The translations under genes were made by a program, and so were the position numbers. 64,000 nucleotides of DNA from Sabethes cyaneus (lineage: Eukaryota > Arthropoda > Insecta > Diptera > Culicidae), in assembly GCF_943734655.1 (NCBI RefSeq), contig NC_071355.1:10830768-10894767 (forward strand), read 5' to 3'. The notes below the pieces were generated by a model. That model worked only from the letters and a program-made list of their open reading frames with translations. It had not been told where the DNA came from and searched no databases. Positions 10,466 to 21,327 of this stretch are shown piece after piece. Each line of letters opens with the position of its first letter. The stretch's first letter is position 1.

Positions 10466-11365
10466 CACAGGTCTGCATCAAAAAAACTGCAGAGGATTTT
10501 TCAACTGATTCTTATAGATTTTTGTCCGCTGATTTCAGAAATAATAATAAAAATTGTCCATCACGTCACGTTTTCATGCAATACTTGTTGAATAATTTTG
10601 AAAGTTGGTTTTAGACATAAAGCAGTAGAAATATCCCGGATGTAATTTATATTAAACAACTAATTTTTACATCAGAATTGTATTTATTAATGGAAACCCT
10701 TCCATGTTTAGGAAGAAAACCGTATATGATGGAGAAACTACGGAGAATATTATTTTAAAGCAGATTTGGTGCGCTCAAATACACCCACTTGCGCTCAGTC
10801 GACTGTATTGCCTTATGGAAGCAAATTCGGTAAAAGTCATATATAGAGCAAACAAACGTTCTATTTATATAACAAGATTTAAAGGCCGTTTTTATTATAA
10901 ATATAACAGATAATGCACAACTCTATTCAGCAAAATTGTAGATTACATTCAGTTCTACGAATGCTTCATACATGTTTTTTTTTTACAGATTTTGCTTCTG
11001 TGAGGCACTGCAGTTGAATGTGCGTAAGTGAGCGTACGTGAGTGCAGTAACCCTGTGTTGAAGACAAAAATAAATAGAAAAGATAAAATATTTCAGCCCA
11101 GTAGTATTTTTTCTGGTATTTATTAGGTAAAAATTTACAAAAATAATCAAAAAAGATCTTATTCAGGTTTTTTTTATGACGAATCTGTGATAATAATTTT
11201 CCACCTAATTTGTGACTTTTCCATATAAGAAGCATAATTTGCAAAAAATCTGTACGTGATGGAGAAAAACGGAAATCAGTTTTGGATTCAGTACCCCAAA
11301 AAACATATAATTCACCTAAAATATCTCATGCATCTGAAAAAAAAAATTTTTTTTGCAGACCTGTG
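10466..11365. mobile_element. MITE with TTA target duplication (PIF/Harbinger-like)
   Basis: Ends are CACAGGTCTGCA and its reverse complement. TTA occurs at 10463-10465 and 11366-11368. Removing the element and one TTA restores the Jockey reading frame through KCSIITF. A 3-bp TTA duplication fits PIF/Harbinger. The 900-base interior is AT-rich and has no transposase. Confidence 0.8.
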
Positions 11366-13515
11366 TTATTGAACACTTCTCCGGGTTCACTAACATGCGG
11401 TTTACATCGCACCAAGTGGCAAAGGCCTTCAACTGATTTTGGAGAAAGTGACAATCGTCTGTCGAACGGATCTGGGAAAACATTTTCAGGTCATCCGCAT
11501 ACGAGAGTCGAGTCCATTTGATAGCCAAATTAACATCGTTGAAGTAGAGCAGAAAGATCAAAGGTCCTAGATGGCTTCCCTGAGGAATACCTGAAGAGGC
11601 TAGATAGCTAGCGGACCTACAATCTCCAATGGCAACCACCAACTGTCGATTGGTCAGATTTGAGCGAAACCAGCGCAAAAGGTTGTCGCTAACGCCCAGT
11701 CTATGCAATTTTGCAATTGCGATGTCATGGTTTATCTTATCAAAAGCGGCCGACAAGTCTGTGTATAAGACGTCCGTTTGAGCACGTAGGTACATACTTC
11801 CCGTTATGTATGATGTCAGACACAGCAGGTTAGTGGTGGTAAAGCGCAGGGAAATGAAGCCATGTTGATCGGCACTTAGATATTGTTTGCAGTGTGACAA
11901 TAGAGGTTCCATAATTACCAACTCAAATAGTTTTGAAACTGCACTGAGCGATGTGATTTCTCTATCTACCTCTACCTTTTTTATGCACAGGAAACAACAC
12001 GATGGGAATACGCCGCTAAAGATGGACATTCGGAATAGATAGAGCAATGGCGTCAACAAACAGGATATGTGTCTCTTCAGGAATGCAGAAGGTACTCCAT
12101 CGGGTCCAGGGTTGAAGGACGACTTAAGCATGGAAGCGGCTTTTGAAATATTCTCGACGTTGGCATCAATGGCACCTAGTGTTTGACCATAAATTGGAAC
12201 ATTGCTTGCTGCTAGGACAGCATGGTCAACGCTTAATACTTCGTTAGTGAAAACACTTGCAAATTTGCTGGAAAAGGAACGGCATATATCCTGAGGTGCG
12301 GCAGTGATTTCCCCGTTATATTCCATAGATGACGGGAGGCCGGACTCCCTGCGCTGATCGTTTACATAGTTTCAGAAGCACTTTGGGTGACGCTTTAGTT
12401 TCCGTTGAATGCTCTGTTGATGCCGTGAAAAGCATTGCCTACTGGCTCGCTTAAATAGGTGGCTCACTCTCGCATAATGACGTTTTAGCGAAAGCGTGCG
12501 ATGCTTCGTGAATCTCCGCAATGCTGCTCTTTTGTATGACTTCAGCTTGCGCAACTCATTCGTGTACCAAGAGGGGTGAGAAGTGTAGCGGTGACTTCTT
12601 TTCGGGACGTGTCGATCTATAACATATAATAAAACATGTGAGAAGGTTTGCGCCGCAGCTTCGACGTCCTCTGGGTCAAGTGCCTCTGCCCAGTCAATAC
12701 TGGACAATACGTCATTAATACTATGGCTGTGATATGGAAACAAGTGTAAGCCAAGAAACTTGAGTAAGGAATGATTTATTTCGTTCTCTCTTAGGTGTGT
12801 GTCTGCTCAGTGTCAAACCAAGGTTTATGCAAGGTACGATATAAAGGTGGTGAAATTACACACTAACTAAATGTAAGTCACTTACGTCACAATGGCTTTA
12901 CGGATGTAGGATATAGCCGCGGGAAATTCATATCAATGAAGTCGCGAAGGGGCTCATCCTCAATACAGACTATCAGGGGTGGGTGGCTTAATTAGCGGAC
13001 ACGGAGCTGCGGTGATGAAGGGGGGCTTTTCTAATGAGCTCACGAAACATAGATCCAAGCAACGGTTGTTTTCGTTAACTACATGGTTAACTTGATGAAG
13101 CATAGCAGCACTATAATTGTCGAGAAGGTTTACTGCACCAGCATGAATCGTCGAGTTTTCAGGATCCGGGAAGAGAAATGCGCTATGGGCAGGTTTCCAT
13201 GATATACCTGGCAGGTTAAAGTCGCCCAGAATGATGATCTCATCAAGAGGAGTCGCCTCTCTCATAATAGAGTACACCGATTGACAGTGGACATAAATAA
13301 GATAGTTGTCGCGGACACGATCAGGTGCGATGTATAAAGCGCAAAGAAAAAGTGTGCGATCACTTAGCATGATGGCCGTCCAAATTTGCTCTACACAATT
13401 CCATGCATTGTTCTCGATAGCCCTGGCTTCTAACCCGCGACGGACAGCTATCAAAACACCACCGCCGATAGATTTGCGGCTATTATTCGGGTTCCGATGT
13501 GTTGTTGAGTGAATT

Positions 13516-14480
13516 ACGATTGTTAATCCTACGTGTAGCAGTGAGGTACGCTGGCCGCGTGGGAGTTTGGCACCAATCATTTCAGGAATCCGAAGTCTTG
13601 ACGCGTATGCTTTTTCAACTGTCTTACAGTGAGACTTAAAGCTTAAGGTTCGGTCAATCGAGATTCCAAGGACTTTCAGCAAATTTGTTATGGGAACGAC
13701 CGCACTGTCGATAATACTTCTTGTGGGGTCTCGACATGTATTGGGACTGCAGTAGAATGATTCATTAGACTGCAGTCCATGATTCTGTAGCAGAGAAGGT
13801 AAAGCTTGCTGCAGTTTTTGATACGTCGATTGGTTTTAGTTTTGTCTTACCACAAGAACGACGTGGCCATGTGGGTTGCGTTGCGATAAGAAATAGGTTT
13901 ACCGACAGGACAGACCCTTGAGGCACTTCATTCCCCAGCAGGTGTGAACGAGATAAGTGTTCCGCTACGCTCACCTGGAACATACAGTTAGGAAACTGCG
14001 CAGTAATACACGCCCACGTATCCGCCTCGTTTTAAATGTTCGCAGAATACCGTATGCTTTCGAAAGGTCCAGTGATGCCATCAGGCAGTGTTCGGCCTTC
14101 ACCGGGAGTAATCTTTCCAGTTCTGCAAAGTATGTATCCGTGTCACGACCAGGTCGGAAGGTATGCTCTGCCTTTTATCGAGCAGCACTCTCGACTCCAA
14201 TTCCGTAATTATTGGCCAGTTCACGATACGCTCAAAGCTCTTTGCCATGCAGCTAGTGAGAGATGAGTCAAAAACTTGTAGGCCCGGGATTGTTGCAGTT
14301 TGGTTTTGGGATCGGCACAATAACAGCGGTTCGCCAGTTGGTGGGAAATTCGCCATTGCGCCACACTCTGGTAAACAGTTTACCCATTGAGGTTTTCACA
14401 GTTAATAGTAGACGCCGAAGCATTGGGTATCCAACGTCATCTGCCCCTATTGATACACTTGAACTACGAGCTGTATCAAG
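13516..14480 (-). mobile_element. R1-clade LINE reverse transcriptase fragment
   Basis: On the - strand the order is LRRLLLTVKTSM, NWRTAVIVPIPKPN, ALTSCMAKSFERIVN, SRSHLLGNEVPQGSVLSV and finally VLGISIDRTLSFKSHC with KLPRGQRTSLLHV. These are successive blocks of an R1-type reverse transcriptase. Several frameshifts separate them and the catalytic YADD block is missing. The fragment joins the Jockey endonuclease directly near 13515, so one inserted into or recombined with the other. Confidence 0.8.
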
Positions 14481-14510
14481 TACACAAATATTCTGATAGT
14501 GAAGGTAGTA

Positions 14511-14650
14511 CAATGTGGCAGGCTGCGGTGGGATGAGCACGTGGCCAGAATGCCCGACGAAAGAGTGGCGAAAACCATTTTCAGCAGAGAACCAGGAAGA
14601 GGCCGTTGACTTCGGGGCACACCCCGCATCCGACGGATGTCGAAAACGAT
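14511..14650 (+). mobile_element. RTE-type LINE tail fragment
   Basis: The + strand reads ARMPDERVAKTIFSREPGRG and then LRGTPRIRRM, the C-terminal tail of RTE-like ORF2 proteins. It lies within R1-derived sequence on the opposite strand and so marks a separate insertion. The 3' end near 14690 has only a short AATAAAG. Confidence 0.65.
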
Positions 14651-15373
14651 GCACGTTCAGCTGGTGTTCGTGGGGGTTGGGGAACTGCACCAATAAAGTA
14701 AAGTATGTAACTCGATAACCTTCGGCAATACAAGCAATCGTCCCGGGAATCTCGTCCCGGCAGAGGAAGCAGATTTCAACCACGTGTCACCGGTGGCAGC
14801 AAAGGTGCTGGTGGCCGACAAGATACGCCATCGATGAGTCACACGTGTTCGTCGGAAGGGACGAACTTTACGGAGGGGAAGGCCCGAGGAGGCGTGGTTG
14901 AGCCTGGCCGCCGCTCTTTGACGCAAGAACCGATGAACCCCTACTTCGTTCTCGAGCGCCGTGGATAAAGCGACCGTCAGGACGTGTTCCTGTCGTCAGG
15001 GTCCCAACAGTTCCAGTCGGCCGCACCGCTCAATTCACGCATGATCGCATATAAATATAAGTACCGTGCAAGTACCATATTCTAAACGGTTAAGCAATTT
15101 CAAAATTCAACTAATAATAAAAAAATAATTCAACATTTTATTACAGCTTTTTCTTTACCATCAAGAAGCAGTAACATTATTCTGTATTTAAAAAATGACA
15201 ATCGTCATAGATAATGAAATTGAATAACTAAAACCCATTTTTTTGTAATTATTGTTTGTGTTCCTAATTCTGGACACCAAAGCGGACAACGTTCCTTACT
15301 CTGAACATTAGTGTTCCAAATTCTGAATAGTTCGAATTTGCAGTAAAAAGTCTTTTTTAATTGTGAATCCAAT
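14651..15373. other. LINE-derived leader-like DNA and pogo 3' flank
   Basis: From 14690 to 15040 a GC-richer stretch has a long - strand frame (14657-14926) rich in Arg and Ser without a recognised domain; it may be the leader of the R1 element. From 15080 the sequence is AT-rich and holds GTGTTCC/ATTCTGAA blocks that are repeated, inverted, near 17280, possibly the ends of the pogo element. Confidence 0.4.
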
Positions 15374-17265
15374 TTAGCAAGTTGTTTTCTTTATTTTAGT
15401 GTATTTTTTCAAATTTCGTGCCGCTTTTTTGGCCTCTCTTTCAGCCTTTTTGACTGCGCGGAGTTCGTTTTCCTTGTTCTTTTCATTTTCACGCTGCTCA
15501 TAGTACTTCTTAAATTGGTCGCTCGTGGCAACGACTGGAACATGGGCTCTTTGAGATCGATTCTTGCGTTTGTTGGAGGAAAGAGGGATGCGGAAGGAGT
15601 TTTCAAAGAAATCTATTTGATTATCACCGGTGGTAGTTTTGGAGCTACCTAAAATAGCTGAAACTTGACTCTGTGTGTTTGCAACACTACACCGATCACC
15701 TAAAATACAGTACCTAGTTGTATTTTATACAAGCCAATCATCATTATTTTAATACTTACGATCAATTTCAGATTCGTCAAACCCATAGAAATTATCATTT
15801 TCAGTCGATTCAGCCTGTTTTAATAGCGGAGACGCAATAGTTTTTAGTTTTTGCCACAAATAGAACAAATTCGTGTCACCAACAATTCCTTTCCAGATAC
15901 AATTTGTTTCATTTGCCTTAAATGCTTCAATCTGGCTGATTGTCAAAAAACTTTCAATGGCAGTCAACGTGTTTTTAGCTTGGATTGTTTCAAAACTGAA
16001 CGATGGCGAAGAATCTACCGAATCAGGCTGCTGTGCATCGTCATTTAGCAAGAGCATTGAATAGTTTACGGCATTAGCATCAAATGGGACCAGGCCACAT
16101 TTTCGGAATCCATTCTTTAGACACACTGATAAATTGTCCATATCGTTCAGGGCATCGTTCAATAAAGGTGCCACATCCGGTCTTGAAATAGCTTCCCCTG
16201 CTTGCTGTGTTCTCCACTCAACCAGCCTTTTGTTCCAGTGCACTTTAAGTCCCCTAAAAAACGCCACGTCGAGTGGTTGTAGCAGATGAGTTGAGTTCGG
16301 GAACAAACATATTAGCACGATCGCATTCTCGCGACAAAATTCAGTAGTTTGGTATGACACGTGAGATCTATGTCCGTCCATAAAAACTAGTACCGGCAAA
16401 GGAATGGCATTTTTAATTAGCCACGGATGGAAAACATTCTTTAGGTAATAAAAGAAGGTCTCCCGTGTCATCCACCCGCTTTCATTTTTCCCGACTGCCC
16501 ACCCATCTGGCATCTTTCGCACTATTTCTACCGGCAATCGTTGTTTATATGGGAAAAGGACAAGAGGCGGTGCTAGAGTACCAGCTGCGTTCGCAGCAAA
16601 CAAAACTGTATAGCATTCTCGATCAGAGTTTGCATTTGCTACATGAACGTATTTGTCCTTTGAATTTGCTAGTACCCTCTCTCTTGTCGGTACCAAGCGG
16701 ATAATGTTTCATCCATATTAAACACGGCAGAGTGGTTATTCAGAATATCATACATATTTGCTGCCCTGAGGTAGGTTTCAACTTCTTGGAACCATCTGCG
16801 AATCTGTATCTCGGAAACTTGAGTCCGTTGCTTGGAGAGGCTGCTTGGTACTCGTGATGAAAGTTCCTTGTGCCGGTTAATGAACAGATTCGCCCACTTT
16901 CGACCAGGAATCCCGTTCGTGAATGGATTTTGCCTGCCAGTCTGCTTAATGAAATAACCAACAGTAGTCCTCAAACGTTTCATATCAACAGGAAAGCCGG
17001 CTCTAGCAGTTTGTACGACCCATTCTACAATACGCGCTTCCTCTCCGGATGTGAGAACGGTTGGTTTCCCAGGTTTTTTGGGAGCCACCAAACTTTTGCC
17101 CCAAGCGTACAGTGTACTTACAGGAATTCCATACATCGCAGCCGATTGTCGTAAAGAAAAGCCTTTATTTTTCATCACGAGCGCCTTTTCCAGCTTCCAT
17201 GAAGCATAAGACATATTCCTCTTGCGACTCGGCATTTTTTCACCTTTAGGAACTGACGAAAACAA
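15374..17265 (-). pseudogene. pogo/Tigger transposase, one intron, one frameshift
   Basis: The protein would cut and paste a Tc1/mariner-superfamily element of the pogo group. Translation from MPSRKR (17235) gives an N-terminal psq-type helix-turn-helix (SLRQSAAMYGIPVSTLYAWG) and a CENP-B-like DNA-binding half. The DDE core follows: first Asp in FNMDET near residue 175, second in LVFMDGHRSH, third in THLLQPLDVAFFRGLK. A one-base shift near 16697, just after FNMDET, breaks the frame; either side reads on for a long way. A 59-base GT-AG intron (15701-15759) joins to a Lys/Glu-rich C-terminal tail (QFKKYYEQRENEKNKENEL) that ends at 15374. Apart from the shift the copy is nearly complete, so the insertion is comparatively young. 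Terminal repeats were not resolved. Confidence 0.85.
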
Positions 17266-18347
17266 AGGTGCGTTATTCTGAACACTTGTTTTTATACTTA
17301 TTTCATGATATTAATCACTTGAGCGAATAAAAAATATGCTCCAGACGACAAGAATACGTACCTTTTAATGTTTATAATACCGATATAGCGAAAAAGTTCT
17401 CTTTTATCACTCTCTAAACGAAAAATTTGTTTCGATGCTGTTAGGCAATCCGCTAAGCAGCCATGTTTGTTTACGTTTCAATCGATCGTCGTCTCGGTTT
17501 AATCTTTTATTTTATTTACGTTCTGCATTTACAGGGTGTGCTATGTAATATATAATTATAGAAATGGATAATTTATGAGATGTTGAAAATTAACTTGTTT
17601 CAATATTTAGCATTTTATCAATAATAAAGAAAAATGTGTGACTGTTTAGAGTTAGGCACTGTTTTGAATATGGTGCTTGCACGGTATTAAAATGATTTGC
17701 TTTGTATAACTTTTTCCTCTACTGAGTCCTATGTCTGTCTTGCATGTGTATTTGGTGTTTTGTTCGCTTGATAGTCCGAGGTATGTTTCTGGGAAGTGAG
17801 TCTCTTCCAGTACCCACATTGGTGGGTAGCCAACTCTGAAGCCAAGAGTCCTACTGAGATAGTCGTGAGTTACAAATTGCATTGAACGGTTTATTTCCCC
17901 TTTCCTGATAACGAACCTACTGGCTGGCTGATGTATCTTTCCGCTAGCTTATTCTCGCTTTTGTGCGTGCTCTTCTTGTAGCTAGATTATACGGGATATT
18001 GGTACCTTCTCGCAGCAATAGAACGTGAACGTGGCCGATAGCTACCTCACACACCGCAGTGTTGGTGCTGATATAGTCGGCTTAGTCTAGGCCACGGCCG
18101 TTGGATGATACTTACTTACCTATGTGTGGACATGTATGTCTGTCCGGCAAAGTCGCGATTAATCCGGCGATTAATTCGACGAACTGTAGGCGTCATACGC
18201 TGCTGGTTTTGTTGGTCTCTGACATTTGACACTCGGCAGAGGTGTTTAAAATGTTCAGTCCATCACTTAAGCTGTTTTGTACTGTCAGTCGGTAACTGAC
18301 CAGCTCTGTCTTTTAGCGGCATCTTTGTATTCATCCTGGAACCACTA
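17266..18347. other. Intergenic, no gene seen
   Basis: AT-rich to mixed sequence. Just before the Transib-like element, the - strand reads WFQDEYKDAAKRQSW (about 18290-18345), which resembles the linker of an RTE-type LINE and may continue the LINE on the other side of the insertion. Nothing else is supportable. Confidence 0.4.
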
Positions 18348-18352
18348 AGGCG

Positions 18353-18391
18353 CACAGTGGCGCCAGTTAGAATAAAACTGAGACAAAACTA
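18353..18391 (+). other. 23-spacer RSS-like terminus
   Basis: Heptamer CACAGTG at 18353-18359, spacer 18360-18382 (23 bases), nonamer ACAAAACTA at 18383-18391. The vertebrate consensus nonamer is ACAAAAACC, so the first six bases agree. Confidence 0.6.
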
Positions 18392-19341
18392 ATAAAATTG
18401 GTAAAGTAGCATGGAACATGCATATTTTGTATATAACTGTGAACTAAATTGACTACTAAAACTTAAAGTTGTCAAATATTTAAAAAAATCAATAATTAGG
18501 GTGTCTCTAAAATAATTTTCTAAGAAAATTTTTATAACTACTTGAACTATTATTTTCATTTTGTGTTTTTTTGCATTGAGATAATTAGGAGAAGTAGTAA
18601 TGACCTTGTAACACTCAGCAATCCATAACGTTGAGCCAAATTTAAAAATAAATTTTGAATTTTAAAAATTGCTCTTTCTCCAGCCAATAACCATGTTTAT
18701 TTACTAAAATTTGAATATCAAAGTGTCATTTCTGCTCTGCTGACCTGGTACTAACCTTTAGCTGCTAAATGCTCACAGATTTACTTTAAAAATATCTGCA
18801 ATAGTATTGTTAGAAGTAATTACAAAGCAGGATTGCCTAAAAGCACATGGTTCTATAAATTTCAATATTTTTAGTCTTTGCGCAAATCTGCGCAAAATGC
18901 GGTTATGATTTTTGGAAAGTAGACTAAATTCTACATAAAATATGAAAAAATCACGGTTACCTTCCGTTCCCAAAAAAAGATGCTCAACTTTGAAAATGCG
19001 AAGTCACATGTGTGTTACTATTTTGAGATTTGTAGCAAATATATTTTAGAGTGTACTTGATTTTCGTCAATCTGCAAAATAAGGTGCTAATCTATAACCA
19101 TTTCAATACCAAATCACGTTTTCTTTGTATCCAAATATCTAACAGGATACGATTAAAAACAGTTTTTCGAAACTTGCGTTGATTGAAAAATATGGGAAGT
19201 TGTCACACAAACCTCAGATTCAAAAAATTCTACAAAAAGCTGTATCATTCCCAGTGCTCTGAAACTTTGGAATATAGTTATTTAGTCTGTCTACTTTCAT
19301 AGAAAAATAATACTTCATGAAAAACTTCACCTCCATTTTGG

Positions 19342-19369
19342 GTGTTTTGTCCCAGTATTTTCCACTGTG
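19342..19369 (-). other. 12-spacer RSS-like terminus
   Basis: On the - strand: heptamer CACAGTG at 19369-19363, spacer of 12 bases (19362-19351), nonamer ACAAAACAC at 19350-19342. Seven of nine bases agree with the vertebrate consensus nonamer. Confidence 0.6.
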
Positions 19370-19374
19370 AGGCG

Positions 19375-20130
19375 GTGTGGAATATCGTACCACAAACGGA
19401 TATCACCGAGGGTGGTGACGATTTCCCCTTGTTCGGCTAGGGAGTTCGTCCAAGCTTTGTTATACCGTCTCGTTTAACTGCCCTCTCCAGTTCGGCGTAT
19501 CGATGACGGGTGCTCGACGATATTCCTCCAAATTTCATTTGAAATCCACTTTTTCCGCCCGCTTCACACTTTGTCGTGGATTTCGTCGCTGAGCGTGACG
19601 AAGACGTTCTTGATGCCGGTTCATTGCTCTTGGATGGTTTCACCTGGTTGTAACTCCGAGACTCGGACTTAAAGTTGTTCCGCAAAAGCCCTTTTCATCT
19701 TAGGATTCTCCAATTATCGGACGCCGTGACGGCACCCAACTTTCTCCTCCCGTAGCTGGACACGTGCGACGCGCAACCGTATCTCAGCGATAACAAGATG
19801 ATGGTCAGATGTAATACCAACGCTGCGTTTGTTGCGTACATCAAAAAGGCTCCTTCGCCATTTACGGCTGATGCAGATGTGGTCGATTTGTTTTTCTCTT
19901 CGGCCGTCGCGGGAAACTTACGAGACTTTATGTGGTGGTCTATGGGGAAAGAGTGATCCACCGATGAGCATGTTATTATTACCACAAAATTTTCGCTCAT
20001 TTCTCCTAGGCCATGGCGTCCCACGACGCGTTCAAGGTCCGCGTTGTTTGAGCCAATCTTCGCGTTGAAGTCGCCCAGGTGGATTTGCTCAAAGCTCTCT
20101 TTCTCCTGCAGGTCGACAGCTGTAAAGGTT
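19375..20130 (-). mobile_element. RTE-clade LINE endonuclease fragment
   Basis: On the - strand the frame at 19695-20156 reads IHLGDFNAKIGSNNADLERV and GRHGLGEMSEN, then after shifts HICISRKWRR-type and SDHHLVIAEI-type blocks. This is the APE endonuclease of RTE elements. Downstream (19437-19685) the linker is frameshifted. The Transib-like element lies immediately beyond, at the 3' side of this fragment. Confidence 0.8.
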
Positions 20131-21327
20131 TCTAAACCGTATTCTGAATCTGGCAACGATTATTCTTTCGTTTACGACCGGTTGCCACTTCATCAGGGCT
20201 GCATGTGGCCCTGGGCTCAGTAGGGATCCAACTCCTCTTTCTTTTTGGGGCTGTGAACCCCGCTGCTCTGGTTCTCAATAGTTTCAAATTCAAAAGGTTC
20301 CGTTGTAAAATCGAAAGCTTTACGTTTCTTCCCAAGAAACAATATTTTTCGAAGCAAATTCCAACAAAGTCGACATTTCTGGCAGAAAGTGTTGCTTTAT
20401 TATTTCTCTTGGTTCGAACAGTACACGAGGACACAGGTGCAGGTGCTCTGGCGGACCCGTTGCTGTGTCACTCTCTCTCTCTCTTTCTCGGTGCTGTGAT
20501 ACTTAATGCCTATAACTTAGTTTTTCTCTACTAGGTCACCCTACAGTGGGCTTACTTATTCTTTCTGTTTCATTCCTTACTCAAAATATGCTGACTCACT
20601 TGAAAAATATCCTTAAGGTGTTTCCTAATTCGAGAATGCTTTAACAGAAAGTTCTAAGAATGTGTAGAGTATGTAGAGTCATGTACGTAGTAATTATTAG
20701 AAGTAATAAAATATATTGAATAAAGAAAATTGTCACACTTCCATTCGGAAAGTGACATTAAAGAACTTACATTGTATTACACAGGGAAAAAAAGAAACTC
20801 ATTGGTTAGTATCACTCAGTAAAAATGAAGGAAAGTTTCATGTTTTGATGGAATTCGACGGTTATACTATTCGATTGAAAACTTAGTTTTTAAATGCTTT
20901 CAGAAGTAGTCATTAGTTTACAATATTTGACTTGTGTTTTGATAATAGATTAATATGAAACATCTTATTAAGTGAGCGTTCACCTTTTGCTTCTATCAAT
21001 TAGTGCTATTTATACGTAAACAGATTGTTCATCATTCCGTTTACCACACTTATCGCTTGTAATTTACGATTAATTCAAGTGGTTTCATTTCTCCCTTTCT
21101 CTCTCTGTCTCGTTGTCGCTTCATCTTTGTAGAACTTTCCACTTGGTGTAGTAAGTCTTTTTAAGTTGACATTTTTTTGGGCGTTTGTTTTTAATCTTGT
21201 TTGCGATTTTATCTTAAATTAACATTTAAAGAGTCATTACACATGACAAAACAAAAGTGACCTTCCTCACTTCAAAAGGGTGTTTACTTACCTTTCAATC
21301 AAAAACATCAGTAGCATCGTTAGCCGT
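20131..21327. other. Intergenic and probable 3' UTR of the TMX-like gene
   Basis: From 20131 to 20530 the sequence is mixed, includes a CT dinucleotide run at 20471-20490, and holds a 109-residue open frame without a recognised domain. From about 20700 to 21327 it is AT-rich and would serve as the 3' UTR of the gene on the - strand. Reverse-strand TTTATT motifs, that is AATAAA on the - strand, occur near 20720. Confidence 0.45.

Larger units (their letters stand above)
9191..13515 (-). mobile_element. Jockey-clade LINE ORF2, split by two MITEs
   Basis: Read on the - strand, pieces fall in order. The APE endonuclease (12960-13515) has NPNNSRKSIGGGVLIAV and IILGDFNLPGISW. The linker follows (12372-12743). 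The reverse transcriptase (11366-12326) has LYTDLSAAFDKINHD, SGIPQGSHLGP and YADDLK. The piece at 10325-10465 has VITFSRKKD and IKDLGVILD, and the C-terminus (9191-9630) has KASRSLGFIFR and YCSPVWNP. MITEs at 10466-11365 and 9631-10322 interrupt it, and excising each restores the frame. A frameshift near 12950 and other damage show it is dead. Its 5' end abuts an R1 fragment near 13515. Confidence 0.9.
18353..19369. mobile_element. Non-autonomous Transib-like element with RSS-like ends
   Basis: Both ends start with CACAGTG and are flanked by the 5-bp direct repeat AGGCG (18348-18352 and 19370-19374). A 5-bp GC-rich duplication with a CAC-type heptamer is the signature of Transib, the transposon group related to RAG1. 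At the left end a 23-base spacer leads to ACAAAACTA; at the right end a 12-base spacer leads to ACAAAACAC. The two ends are homologous apart from 11 extra bases after the left heptamer. The 1017-base interior is AT-rich and has no transposase, so movement would need a helper in trans. Confidence 0.75.
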
